Shown here: piece by piece, positions 15,824-25,282 of the stretch
Numbering within the stretch: the stretch's first letter is position 1
Layout of the letters: each line of letters opens with the position of its first letter
Origin: Nostoc parmelioides FACHB-3921
Lineage (GTDB): Bacteria > Cyanobacteriota > Cyanobacteriia > Cyanobacteriales > Nostocaceae
Direction: 5' to 3'
DNA: 64,000 nt
NCBI RefSeq assembly: GCF_014696625.1
Contig: NZ_JACJQL010000003.1
Span: 184,856 to 248,855, forward strand
The notes under the pieces: model-generated
Seen by the model: the letters and a program-made list of their open reading frames with translations, nothing else
Told to the model about the DNA's origin: nothing
Database searches by the model: none
Program-made: the position numbers and the translations under genes

Positions 15824-18685
15824 ATGGAACTACAGGGGCAAACTTACATAATTAATGGCAATGAACCAATTTTACTCAATGACTCATCGCGGGTTTGGGT
15901 GGTTCAGTCTGGTTCTATGGCGTTATTTGCAGTCACCGTAAAAGATGGTGTGATTGATGGAACTCGTCGTTATTTATGTAGTATTAGCCAAGGGAAGGCA
16001 CTTTTTGGCACTGTTCATCAGCAACGCCAAATTCTCGCGGTTCCTATTGGTGAAGTTGAGTTATTGCTTTTACATCCAGAATGTTTTCGGGGGTTAGGAG
16101 CGAAAGCTAATGCTTGGATAGAAAATTGGTTAATGCAACTTAGTAGTGTATTGTGCCAGATTCCCTCCCCAAAAATTCAGGTAAAAGCTGAGGGACAAGG
16201 ACGATTTTCCTTAAATAATGGTCAAAATTTCCAACCAGCCGCAGGTTTAACTTGCTGGGTGCAGTTTCAGGAAGGGAATGTTTGTTTTCTGGGATTTGAG
16301 GAATTGATTTTAGCCACAGACGTAGCCTTTCCCATGAATGACAAAATGTGGTTAACAGCAGTTGGGGGAGCGCAACTAACAACTCATAACCCTAGCAAAT
16401 ACGAAAATCCCGATATACTGCTGGCTGGTTTATCTCAATTACATACTCAAATATTGCATTGCGTTGCTTTATTAGATGAGCAAGAAGCACAAGCAGAACT
16501 GACAAGATTACAAGAACGTCAACGCCTAAATCGTCGAATGACAGCCGAAGCTTTAGGGGAACTATCATCAACCCTCAATCCTCAAGACGGTGACTTTTTC
16601 CTAGAAGGTACTCCTTTATTGGTGGCTACTGGTGCAGTCGGTAGGGCTATGGGTATTAAGATTAGCCCCCCATTGCGTTCGGAAAATCTCCAGCGAGTGA
16701 AGGAACCATTAGAAGCGATAGTCAGGGCTTCACGTATCAGAATGCGCCGGGTGTTGTTGCGGGATAATTGGTGGCTGAAAGATGCAGGTGCTTTAGTCGC
16801 CTATACTAAAGAGAATCAACCAGTGGCGCTGTTACCTGTTGCTGGAAATCGTTATGAAATGTTTGACCCAGTTAACTATAGCTGTGTGCTAGTCAACGAG
16901 GGTGTAGCTGCAACATTAGCTCCTATGGCTTATATGTTTTATCGCTCTTTACCCGATAAAGCACTCAGGGCTATTGATATAGTCAAGTTTACCCTCCGGG
17001 GACACGGGTGGGATTTACTACAAATTTTATTTACTGGTATTTTCATTACCCTTTTGGGGATGATTACACCTTATGCCACTTCAATAATTATAGATAATGC
17101 CATCCCCGATAGCGATCGCTCTTTATTATTACAAATCGGCTTAGGGTTATTAGTTGCTGCTTTAGGTACAGGTTTATTTCAACTGGCTCAAGGTTTTGCC
17201 TTGCTGCGAATGGAAACCTCTGGTGATGCTTCTACTCAGGCTGGTGTGTGGGATAGACTACTCAATTTACCAGTATCGTTTTTCCGAGAGTACACCACAG
17301 GGGATTTACTCTCACGGATTTCCTCAGTCAGTGCTATCCGTCGTCAACTTAGCGGCAGGACGCTGATTAATTTTATTACTAGTATATTTGCGTTATTTTA
17401 CTTAGGACAGTTATTCTATTACAACTATAAATTAGCCCTGATTGCAGTTGCTAGTGCCGTAGTGGCGATCGCTATCACCACAATCTCTGGTATCCTCCTA
17501 TTATCAAAAGTGCGCCCCTTACTAGAAGTGCGGGGCAGTATTTTCGGGCAAACAGTACAGCTAATCAACGGTATCTCTAAACTGCGTATTGCTGGGGCTG
17601 AAGAACGCGCCTTCGCCGCTTGGAGTAAAAACTACACTCGGCAGATTAAGCTGGAACTCAGCACCCAACTGGTAGAAGATTTTGTGGTAATTTTCAATAC
17701 AGTCATCCCCATCATTACCACTGGAGTCCTATTCTGGTTTACCACCAAGCTATTGGAAGAAGCTCAAACTTCCGGAAGTATCGCCTTCTCCCTTGGTACT
17801 TTTCTCGCCTTTAACACAGCCTTTAGCAACTTCACCAGAGGAACCACAAACCTCAGCAATACAGTTACCCAAATTTTACAAATTCTTCCCCAGTGGCAAC
17901 GCACACAGCCAATTTTGGCAACTGTACCAGAAGTAAATATCACTAAATCCGACCCAGGTAAATTGACTGGTAAAATTACTGTAGATCATGTAACATTTCG
18001 TTATCGCCGTGATGGTTCCCTGACCCTAGATGATATATCTATCTCTGCGGAACCGGGAGAGTATATCGCTCTAGTAGGTGGTTCTGGAAGCGGTAAATCA
18101 ACCATATTTCGCTTACTACTGGGGTTTGAAACGCCCCAAGCCGGAAGTATCTATTATGATGGTCAAGACCTCTCTGGCTTAGATGTGGATGCAGTCAGGC
18201 GACAGTTAGGCGTTGTATTACAAAATGGTCAGCTAAATTCAGCTTCTATTTTTGAAAATATTGCTGGTGGCGCTCAAATTACCCTAGATGAAGCTTGGGA
18301 AGCAGCGCGGATGTCTGGTTTTGCTGATGATATTAAAGCCATGCCCATGCAAATGCACACCGTAGTCAGTGAAGGCGGTGGTAATATTTCTGGAGGACAA
18401 AGACAGCGATTGCTAATTGCTCGCGCCTTAGCATTAAAACCCCGGATTTTGTTATTTGATGAAGCTACCAGCGCCCTCGACAACAGAACCCAAGCAATAG
18501 TTAGTGAAAGTCTAGATAAATTACAAGTTACCAGAATTGCGATCGCTCACCGACTAAGTACAATTCGCAATGCTCACCGCATCTATGTATTACAAGCAGG
18601 CCAGATAGTACAATACGGCACTTTTTCAGAGTTAGCAAACGCTGAGGGACTATTTGCCCAATTGATGGCTCGACAAATGGTGTAA
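15824..18685 (+). CDS. NHLM-type ABC exporter with cNMP-like N-terminal domain
   Basis: 953 residues. The first 110 residues resemble a cyclic-nucleotide-binding-like beta fold; residues about 200-390 form a degenerate peptidase-like or linker region without the catalytic Cys; then come five or six membrane helices (about 400-670) and an ATPase domain with GGSGSGKST, SGGQRQR and ILLFDEATSALD. NHLM bacteriocin systems pair exactly such an ATP-binding protein with a C39-containing ABC protein. The two probably form a heterodimer that exports the processed peptide. It ends the RiPP operon; the next gene is convergent. Confidence 0.9.
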   Translation: MELQGQTYIINGNEPILLNDSSRVWVVQSGSMALFAVTVKDGVIDGTRRYLCSISQGKALFGTVHQQRQILAVPIGEVELLLLHPECFRGLGAKANAWIENWLMQLSSVLCQIPSPKIQVKAEGQGRFSLNNGQNFQPAAGLTCWVQFQEGNVCFLGFEELILATDVAFPMNDKMWLTAVGGAQLTTHNPSKYENPDILLAGLSQLHTQILHCVALLDEQEAQAELTRLQERQRLNRRMTAEALGELSSTLNPQDGDFFLEGTPLLVATGAVGRAMGIKISPPLRSENLQRVKEPLEAIVRASRIRMRRVLLRDNWWLKDAGALVAYTKENQPVALLPVAGNRYEMFDPVNYSCVLVNEGVAATLAPMAYMFYRSLPDKALRAIDIVKFTLRGHGWDLLQILFTGIFITLLGMITPYATSIIIDNAIPDSDRSLLLQIGLGLLVAALGTGLFQLAQGFALLRMETSGDASTQAGVWDRLLNLPVSFFREYTTGDLLSRISSVSAIRRQLSGRTLINFITSIFALFYLGQLFYYNYKLALIAVASAVVAIAITTISGILLLSKVRPLLEVRGSIFGQTVQLINGISKLRIAGAEERAFAAWSKNYTRQIKLELSTQLVEDFVVIFNTVIPIITTGVLFWFTTKLLEEAQTSGSIAFSLGTFLAFNTAFSNFTRGTTNLSNTVTQILQILPQWQRTQPILATVPEVNITKSDPGKLTGKITVDHVTFRYRRDGSLTLDDISISAEPGEYIALVGGSGSGKSTIFRLLLGFETPQAGSIYYDGQDLSGLDVDAVRRQLGVVLQNGQLNSASIFENIAGGAQITLDEAWEAARMSGFADDIKAMPMQMHTVVSEGGGNISGGQRQRLLIARALALKPRILLFDEATSALDNRTQAIVSESLDKLQVTRIAIAHRLSTIRNAHRIYVLQAGQIVQYGTFSELANAEGLFAQLMARQMV

Positions 18686-18783
18686 TTCTTTTTTATGAAG
18701 CGAAAATGGGAAAATTTGAGTGTATTTGGTTACAAGAATGGGATTTTGACTATGACAACAATAACAACTAGTACTTTTAAAAT

Positions 18784-19161
18784 TTAGTACACCAAGTTGC
18801 CAGTACCACGTAACTGCCGCAAAGAATTAATGCAGAATGGACAGTCGCACGTAAAGATCCTAATTGCGGCTTCGCTTTCTTCATCGGTAAAATCAAGTTC
18901 TGCAACTGTATCATCAGATGGCCTTGATGAGACTACCATTGATTGCGGTGCAGGAGCAGCTTTGGGATCTCTTTCTGAATCTCGAATACACACGAAATCC
19001 TTCATACCATGAGGATTAGTAATACAGGTACGACCATCATTAGTGTGTATTAATCGCTGGGTCAGGTTAGCATGAGCAGGGTTGATTATCCCTAGTGTAG
19101 ATACCAACGATGTAAAAATTGAGGAACTAGCGAACAAACTAAGTATGAGTTTTCTGTTCAT
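18784..19161 (-). CDS. Small secreted protein with CDCPFC motif
   Basis: 125 residues, not recognised. The N terminus is a clear signal peptide with a likely cut at AHA/N (residues 30-32). The mature part is short and acidic in the middle (DDTVAELDFTDEESEAA) and has a paired motif TCITNPHG...FVCIRDSE, then CDCPFC near the end. Five cysteines could form disulfides or bind a metal. It is convergent with the RiPP operon and lies just beyond the end of the HEP island. A TCCGGA box lies upstream at 19291. Confidence 0.65.
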   Translation of the reverse strand: MNRKLILSLFASSSIFTSLVSTLGIINPAHANLTQRLIHTNDGRTCITNPHGMKDFVCIRDSERDPKAAPAPQSMVVSSRPSDDTVAELDFTDEESEAAIRIFTCDCPFCINSLRQLRGTGNLVY

Positions 19162-19290
19162 AAACTCCCGGAAATACTATGACTAAACGTTTAGGTTATG
19201 CGATTCACTATCAAATATCAAGTAAATTTTTGCACCCGTTAATTTGATAATGCCCGTTGTAGTAAGCTTATTCTCTAGTTAGATTAAATT

Positions 19291-19296
19291 TCCGGA
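19291..19296 (-). promoter_or_regulatory. TCCGGA box upstream of the small secreted protein
   Basis: TCCGGA is the motif reported near -35 of HetR-dependent (DIF+) promoters in Anabaena. It lies 130 bp ahead of the gene, but the -10 candidate (TAGAGAAT) is imperfect in spacing, so this is weak. Confidence 0.25.
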
Positions 19297-19358
19297 TAAA
19301 CTTGCCTTTCTCCTCCTATTTCCCCTAGCTAGCCCGATAATTCTGGGTTGGTGAACTG

Positions 19359-20783
19359 CTAGTGGTGCCTAATTCTTTGCTGTACATGATATTTATGCCC
19401 CGCCATAGCCATAGCAATAAAGCTCCAAAGAACCATACCCGGCATCCCCAACATCCCACTATTACCCAATAATGTGGATAACATACCCAGACTAATAGCT
19501 CTAGCCGCAGCCATGAAAGAGTCAAAACTATACTCTGAATATTGGAATGCTTGGGTAAACAGCATAAATAATGCCAGTAAGTAGAATATACCGCCAAACC
19601 AACCCAATGTGAAAAACATATCCAGAATGCCGCTATCAACGACAATGGGTTCTAATACGCCTTTTTCATTCACAATAAAAGTGTTGCCTACTCCATTACC
19701 CAAAGCATTGGTTAAAGCACTATTGAGACCATCTTCATAGATTTTCTGTCTGACCCTAGCACTATCATCATCTTCAAGATTAGAAAAAGTTTCAAAGCGA
19801 GTGGTGATGGGTTTAGAAAATTGCTCTATTTGTGTTAAAGGAATTACACACAACGCCATAACTAAAATAGTGATAAATAGGCGTAGTTGTAACCGGGTTT
19901 TTAGTGAAGTTAAAAAAGTTAGAAAAGCTATTAACCATCCTCCCCACAAGGTGCGTACTGTGGTCAGTAGGAAAGCCAAATAACCAGCCGCCGAAGCAGG
20001 AAGGCGAATAAAACTTTTATTGGTAAATAATAATAACAAGCCAGCCATCATCATGGCTGCATAAGGTGCAGGGGATGCCATTGTACTCCAAATACGTAGT
20101 TTCAGAGGTTCAGGATCACCCATGCTAGTTAATTTTGTACTGGTTAACCAAAATAAATCCCACTCAGGAGGATTAAGAAACTGCACAATTCCATAGATTC
20201 CTGTCACCAAGACACCCCAGGTAAAGGTACGCTCAATAGTACGGCGATACAGGGGATAATCACGCCAGTGAACGAATAGATAAAAAGCAAAGGTGATTGG
20301 GGTTAACCAATCTAGAAGTCCCCGCGCCGCCGTGAAGGGTGATGTTTTAATCATGCCTATGAGAAAGCCATAAAACACGCCCAAAAAGGCGAGAACAAAG
20401 GGTAAACTACCTTGGCGCAAGGACTTTGGTAATTCTTTGAGGAAGGTATGTAATGTTAATAGTGTCACTAAGTATTGTGACACCAACATAAAACGTGTGG
20501 GATCCCAACCACTTTTATAATCAACTACACGAGCTACAAATGGTGTAACAAACCAGATCCACCAAACAAAACCTGTGTAAAGTACGGGGTATCGCACATA
20601 TAAGAAAGCACCAACAGCGAAGGATAGAATTACATAAGCTGTACGGAGAATGCCAGCCGCACCACCGAAAATGCACACGGCTGAAAACAAGACTAGAGAT
20701 AGTATTGCTAGCCAAGCCAACAGTGGTTGTTTGCTAAAACCCAAGTCTGTGGTAGAAGAACTATCTGTAAGAATATGATTCAC
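19359..20783 (-). CDS. O-antigen ligase/polymerase-like membrane protein of the HEP island
   Basis: 474 residues with about ten membrane helices and the large periplasmic loop typical of Wzy/WaaL-type proteins (TRFETFSNLEDDDSARVRQKIYEDGL, then NALGNGVGNTF). It would join repeat units or transfer the chain in the periplasm. It is the last gene of the 17-gene minus-strand island, matching the position I recall for alr2841 in PCC 7120. The start is a GTG at 20783; 17 bp separate it from the preceding GT2 gene, so it is part of the same operon. Confidence 0.85.
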   Translation of the reverse strand: MNHILTDSSSTTDLGFSKQPLLAWLAILSLVLFSAVCIFGGAAGILRTAYVILSFAVGAFLYVRYPVLYTGFVWWIWFVTPFVARVVDYKSGWDPTRFMLVSQYLVTLLTLHTFLKELPKSLRQGSLPFVLAFLGVFYGFLIGMIKTSPFTAARGLLDWLTPITFAFYLFVHWRDYPLYRRTIERTFTWGVLVTGIYGIVQFLNPPEWDLFWLTSTKLTSMGDPEPLKLRIWSTMASPAPYAAMMMAGLLLLFTNKSFIRLPASAAGYLAFLLTTVRTLWGGWLIAFLTFLTSLKTRLQLRLFITILVMALCVIPLTQIEQFSKPITTRFETFSNLEDDDSARVRQKIYEDGLNSALTNALGNGVGNTFIVNEKGVLEPIVVDSGILDMFFTLGWFGGIFYLLALFMLFTQAFQYSEYSFDSFMAAARAISLGMLSTLLGNSGMLGMPGMVLWSFIAMAMAGHKYHVQQRIRHH

Positions 20784-20800
20784 TTCCTACTCCCAACTTT

Positions 20801-21748
20801 TTAATTTTTAATTTGAGCAAAGCGAATTGAACTTTGCCAGGTTTGCCAACCGCGCCAGCGACCATGCCAAGCTGCTAATAACTTCTGCCCAGCTAAGGCG
20901 CGATCGCTCGGTAAAAAGCGGAAAAATTGCATCAAACCCATAGCATCTCTCGTACCCACCAAGGTCGCCCAGAGCAGAAATGTTAATTGTTGAGTTGGTG
21001 ATAGGTGTTCTAATAAGGCTAAGGTTTCGTTGTGGACGGCATTAGTTACAGCCAGATGATTGAAGCTTTGGCGCTGGTCTTCATCAAATCGCTGGGCTGG
21101 ATAATGGTTGACTCCGATTTGGGGGTCATAGATGAGCTTCCAACCAGCCCGCTTTAAGGCGAGACAAAAAGCGACCTCGAAGTGAACTTGTGCGCCTGTA
21201 CCGAGCATCCGTTGATCAAAACGCAATCCGTGGACAGCCGATCGCCGAAAGCTCATATTAACTCCCTTGAGAACATCGACCTCGCGGGCTTTTCCTATAC
21301 CTATATGGTGATTACCAATCACTCTGCCAAACCAATGAACCTGACCAACTACTGGGCAAGTACCATCTTCTAGGCGATCGCCATGATATACCCAATCCCG
21401 TCCACCAACACCGGCAATCTGTTCATGGGCGAGGAAGTGGGTTTCAATTTGCGCTAACCAATTACTATGAGGCGCTGCATCATCATCTGTAAAAGCGATG
21501 ATATCTCCTTGGGCTATATCTAATCCTGCATTCATCGCCGCAACTACACCAGGAACGCGTACCGTTGTGGTGTGTAATGGTAGAGAGTGAGGCGCGATGG
21601 TTTCCAAAAATTGCCAAGTCTCTACGTCAGTATCTCGGACTACCACCAATACCTCATCAGCTGGTCGAGATTGCTTTTGTAATGACTCTAAGCAGCGTGT
21701 TAGGTCTTTAGTACGGCGGTAAGTAGGCACAATAACTGTAATTTTCAT
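20801..21748 (-). CDS. GT2-family glycosyltransferase (HEP island)
   Basis: 315 residues with a GT-A fold: VIVPTYRRTKDLTRCLESL at the N terminus, the metal-binding acidic motif AFTDDDAAPHSNWL near residue 95, and GVNMSFRRSAV further on. It would add one sugar of the HEP repeat unit on the cytoplasmic face. Its ATG overlaps the stop codon of the upstream GT4 gene (TAATG), a sign of coupled translation. Donor and linkage are not predictable. Confidence 0.88.
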   Translation of the reverse strand: MKITVIVPTYRRTKDLTRCLESLQKQSRPADEVLVVVRDTDVETWQFLETIAPHSLPLHTTTVRVPGVVAAMNAGLDIAQGDIIAFTDDDAAPHSNWLAQIETHFLAHEQIAGVGGRDWVYHGDRLEDGTCPVVGQVHWFGRVIGNHHIGIGKAREVDVLKGVNMSFRRSAVHGLRFDQRMLGTGAQVHFEVAFCLALKRAGWKLIYDPQIGVNHYPAQRFDEDQRQSFNHLAVTNAVHNETLALLEHLSPTQQLTFLLWATLVGTRDAMGLMQFFRFLPSDRALAGQKLLAAWHGRWRGWQTWQSSIRFAQIKN

Positions 21749-22893
21749 TACTGGTGCAACTCCTCAAATAAATCTATATAACGCTGTGCCATATTTATCC
21801 AACTGTGTTGCTCGGCGATGGTGCGGGCAACTTGTCCCATTTGTTGTCTTAAAGTGCGATCGCTTGCTAGCAAAGATAATGCTTGCGCCAAAGCTTCTAC
21901 ATCGTCTGAATCCGCTAAAACTATTCCAGATTCCGGCGTTAACAAATCTGCTGCACCTGTGGAACTAGCAGTAATCACAGGCAAACCAGAAGCCATTGCT
22001 TCAATCACCACCAAGCCGAAAGGCTCATAACGTGAAGGGAACACGAAAAAATCTACGGCTTTCATCAGTTCGGGAACATCACGCCGCAGTCCTAAAAAAT
22101 GTACTCGTTCATCCAATCCCAGGGATTGCGCTAACTGAAGATATGGACTTCCTTCCGTAATTCCCGCAACTGCTAGATGTAAATCTGGCACATTAACTAA
22201 GGCTTTCAGGACTGTATCTAAGTTCTTGCGAGAGATTCTAATATCACCAGCAAATAGAGCTAAAGGGACTCCTGCCGGTAATCCCCACTGTGAACGCTGA
22301 TTATTTCCCGGTGAAAATTCCTGCAAATCCACACCGTTGACAATGACCCGAATCTTTTCTGGCGCTACACCAATGGCTTGCAAATCTTCAGCCACCCGAC
22401 TAGAAACAGCCACCACCACCCGCGCCCGACGAAAAGCCTTTTTTTCCCAACGAGCATTTAAAACGGTGTACAACCACTGGTAAAAATTATAAAAAATTCT
22501 GCGCGATCGTGTAGTTTTAGCTGAATTTGATTGAGCCTTACTAGAGGAAAAATTCAACCAAGAACTATGGACAAAATGCACTGCATTCACATCACCAGAG
22601 GCATGGGTAATTGCCCCATTAATTTTGATTAAATCAACTTGAGAACGGTGTTTTTGCAACCAATTAGCGCTGATGAAAGCGAAAATCAAGTTACGGAATA
22701 ATTCCGTAGGCCATTGCTTAACAGAAATAGCAACCCAATTAACTTGCTCACTCTGTTGTAATTCTGGAGCCACTTGACTAGCTAACAAGGTGACATGATG
22801 ACCACGACGAATTGCTTCTTGGGCAATTTCATAATTAACCCGTCCTTGGCCATCACCTTTAATTACATTATGTGTAACGATACTTAATCTCAC
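21748..22893 (-). CDS. GT4-family glycosyltransferase (HEP island)
   Basis: 381 residues, GT-B fold. GDGQGRVNYEIAQEAIRRGH forms the N-terminal glycine-rich loop, and the C-terminal half carries FPSRYEPFGLVVIEAMASG, the EX7E donor-site motif of GT4 enzymes. The start is GTG 22893. Immediately upstream lies the 132-bp MITE-like element, which may separate this gene and the two downstream genes from the rest of the island transcript. Confidence 0.88.
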   Translation of the reverse strand: MRLSIVTHNVIKGDGQGRVNYEIAQEAIRRGHHVTLLASQVAPELQQSEQVNWVAISVKQWPTELFRNLIFAFISANWLQKHRSQVDLIKINGAITHASGDVNAVHFVHSSWLNFSSSKAQSNSAKTTRSRRIFYNFYQWLYTVLNARWEKKAFRRARVVVAVSSRVAEDLQAIGVAPEKIRVIVNGVDLQEFSPGNNQRSQWGLPAGVPLALFAGDIRISRKNLDTVLKALVNVPDLHLAVAGITEGSPYLQLAQSLGLDERVHFLGLRRDVPELMKAVDFFVFPSRYEPFGLVVIEAMASGLPVITASSTGAADLLTPESGIVLADSDDVEALAQALSLLASDRTLRQQMGQVARTIAEQHSWINMAQRYIDLFEELHQ

Positions 22894-22907
22894 AATATAA
22901 ATATCCT

Positions 22908-23039
22908 CTAGTAGTTCACCAACCCAAAATTGCTGGGCTAGGGCAAGCAGGGGGAGCAGGGGAAGCAGAGGGAGCAGGGGGAGAAAGAGATTTTTTTTGC
23001 TGCTATTAACCTTGCAAAGTTCTCTTGGCAGACTACTAG
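22908..23039. mobile_element. 132-bp MITE-like element, copy 1
   Basis: By eye this is identical over 132 bp to 60578-60709. Its ends are inverted repeats: the first eight bases are CTAGTAGT and the last eight the exact complement; the similarity continues imperfectly for about 26 bases (CCAA and TTGC blocks conserved). Both copies are bounded by CTAG. The middle is purine-rich (GGGAGCAGGGG). It has no coding capacity, so a transposase would have to act in trans. Confidence 0.85.
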
Positions 23040-23221
23040 ATTTCTCCCCCCCTGATGGGTATAGGGGTGTAAGGGTTTAGGGGTTTAGAGGTTTAGGGAT
23101 TGATAAAACTATTATTCTTTCGTTAGTACGATAGTCACCACTCATCACTCGAATAAAAACCTACACCTGTCGGCTCCCCTACCTCCCCTGCTTCCCCTGC
23201 CCCCTGCCCCCCTGCCTCTTC
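23040..23221. repeat. Heptamer (GGGTTTA) and G/C-rich repeats between GT genes
   Basis: GGTGTAAGGGTTTAGGGG-type units (about 23056-23096) and a C-rich CTCCCCTGC stretch (about 23170-23220) fill the gap. No gene is seen. Confidence 0.65.
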
Positions 23222-24109
23222 TCATCCCCAATTCAACTGGGACGGCTGCCATAATTTTTGGATATGAGAACGGCGAATAATTTCTGGCCAGGCTTGTAGG
23301 GAACCCCGCTTGCAGAGGTATGCAGTCATGTGCAGGAAGTATACACAGCAAAAACCGATGAGTTTTAAGACATTAGGGAATAAATCTTTGTAACGTTTAA
23401 TCCCGATGTAAAGCCTAGCCGCTTCTATAGAAATTTCGTATTTAGTTAGTTTGCCGATATCGGATTCCATCAAGGAACTTTTACCGTTTCCTCCAGCATT
23501 GAGGACGCGTAATTCTGGGCAATTTAAAATCTTGTAACCCCTTTTCAATGCCCGTAGACACAATTCTGCATCTTCATAACCAAAAAATATATTTTCATCC
23601 CACTGTTCTTGCTCAAAAAACTGACGAGGAAAAATAGAGGCATGAATAGCAATGGTTTCGGGAACATCACTAGAACGGAAATATCCGCGAAAAGATAACT
23701 TTCCCGGAGCCATTACATATCCGTCGGGGCTATAACTGATGCCAGAAAGAATGGTGTGCTGACTTTGTTCTGGTGACATTTTTGCGTATTGAGCGATCGC
23801 ACTACCAATAAACTCTGGTTCAACACAAATATCATCATCAATAAAAGCAATTAAGTCTGTTTCTGATGCTGGGATGGCATTAACTGCATTGTTGCGGTTA
23901 GCACAAACACCAATCCGGGGGCCAGTAATATAAGTTGTCTGGGGATATTGTTCAACAATCTTTTGATTTTGTTGCTGCATCTCAATACTCGGCGAGTCAT
24001 CAGACACAATTACCGAGTGTGGTTTGATCTGGGAATCCCACAGCGATCGCAAGCAATTTTCCAAATCCTCAGGGCGATTTCTAGTTGTGATGCAAGCCGA
24101 TAGCCGCAT
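23222..24109 (-). CDS. GT2-family glycosyltransferase (HEP island)
   Basis: 295 residues. The N terminus reads LSACITTRNRPEDLENCLRS, and AFIDDDICVEPEF near residue 90 is the metal-binding acidic motif. The NIFFGYEDAELCLRALKRGY segment is the usual acceptor/catalytic-base ED region. A hydrophobic stretch near the C terminus (LIGFCCVYFLHMTAYL) may touch the membrane. It belongs to the HEP operon; the upstream gap holds a 33-bp palindrome that could attenuate transcription. Confidence 0.87.
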   Translation of the reverse strand: MRLSACITTRNRPEDLENCLRSLWDSQIKPHSVIVSDDSPSIEMQQQNQKIVEQYPQTTYITGPRIGVCANRNNAVNAIPASETDLIAFIDDDICVEPEFIGSAIAQYAKMSPEQSQHTILSGISYSPDGYVMAPGKLSFRGYFRSSDVPETIAIHASIFPRQFFEQEQWDENIFFGYEDAELCLRALKRGYKILNCPELRVLNAGGNGKSSLMESDIGKLTKYEISIEAARLYIGIKRYKDLFPNVLKLIGFCCVYFLHMTAYLCKRGSLQAWPEIIRRSHIQKLWQPSQLNWG

Positions 24110-24149
24110 TTTATTTATACCTCTTTAGTTAGTTTTGTTATATCCCCAG

Positions 24150-24182
24150 AGATCCCCGACTTCTTAGAGAAGTCGGGGATCT
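24150..24182. terminator. Palindrome of the CCCCGACTTCTT family (copy 2)
   Basis: Perfect 15-base arms (24150-24164 and 24168-24182) around a TAG loop, in the gap between two GT2 genes. No T-run follows on the minus strand, so it is at most a weak terminator or an RNA-processing stem. Confidence 0.65.
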
Positions 24183-24188
24183 GACTGA

Positions 24189-25163
24189 TTAAAATCTTGA
24201 TGCGATCATCGGGGGTGTAAAACTGAGCATCAACCCAGCCATAGTTCTCAGCTTTAAACTTTGTTTTAAAGAACGCCAGAAGTAAGAACGGGCTAATTTC
24301 ATCTGTTTACTACGCATGAAACCAATGCCTAAGGTTGTGCTGACATGGGCCCATTGCTGCTGAAAATAGGGTTTAAGCTCCTGTAGGCGTTCATCGGCCA
24401 TAAACTGCTCGTAGCAAAACATATCAGCTTGAGCCTTACGGATTTTTGCCTGAGCATCGCGCTTACCACTGAGCATGGTTTCTGTTTGTTCATGGACACG
24501 ATAACGCGTTAGTTTTTCAGGATAAAAATAAGCTCCTAAGCCAGAACGACAAAATAGGTAGTTTAAATATATATCCCATGAACCCCCTACTTCAGCCGGA
24601 ATGGCATCCCAGGCGATCGCATCTCGACGCATCACGGCTGCTGTAGCTGTTGAGACTGATCTATCTACTAAGCCCATCCGATAAAAGGGTTGATAAATCC
24701 CTTCTGGCAAATCAACTCGTTTATATGACCGAGAATATTCTTCTGTGAGCGCATCATCTATATTGCCGTTGGCATCTATGATGTAGTGGTCACAAAAGGC
24801 TAAGGCTAAATTGGGGTTAGCTTCTAAGGGCGGAACGAGCTTTTCGAGAAAGTCCTCTTCCCACATATCATCGTCCAGCAAACAGGCAATATATTTTCCC
24901 CGCGCCATTTGAAAGGCTTTCATGGTATTGGCAAACATTCCCATATTTGATGAATTGCGGAAAAAGCGAATGCGCGAATCATCAAAGGAATCAACAATTG
25001 CCTGGGGATTTTGTGGACTACAATTGTCGCAAACAATAATTTCAATATGGGAATAAGTCTGTCTGACGGCACTTGTCAGCGCTGCTTGTAAATAGTTTGG
25101 GCGGTTATAGGTAGGTGTAATAACGCTAACTAATGGAGTGGAGGAGTTAGTATCTATAGCCAT
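24189..25163 (-). CDS. GT2-family glycosyltransferase (HEP island)
   Basis: 324 residues. VSVITPTYNRPNYLQAALTS and CDNCSPQNPQAIVDSF start the GT-A domain; CLLDDDMWEEDFLEKL carries the acidic metal-binding motif near residue 98. The C-terminal 80 residues are basic and may dock on the membrane. It lies in the HEP island between two other GT2 genes. Sugar specificity is not deducible. Confidence 0.87.
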   Translation of the reverse strand: MAIDTNSSTPLVSVITPTYNRPNYLQAALTSAVRQTYSHIEIIVCDNCSPQNPQAIVDSFDDSRIRFFRNSSNMGMFANTMKAFQMARGKYIACLLDDDMWEEDFLEKLVPPLEANPNLALAFCDHYIIDANGNIDDALTEEYSRSYKRVDLPEGIYQPFYRMGLVDRSVSTATAAVMRRDAIAWDAIPAEVGGSWDIYLNYLFCRSGLGAYFYPEKLTRYRVHEQTETMLSGKRDAQAKIRKAQADMFCYEQFMADERLQELKPYFQQQWAHVSTTLGIGFMRSKQMKLARSYFWRSLKQSLKLRTMAGLMLSFTPPMIASRF

Positions 25164-25282
25164 AATGTTAATAGGGGATTAGAGACTGGGATTTTTACTC
25201 AGTACTCAGCACGGGCTGAACGCCCCGCCATCGCTAACAGCGCCTTCAAAGGAGGAGAGATAACGGCTAAACATACTTACGG

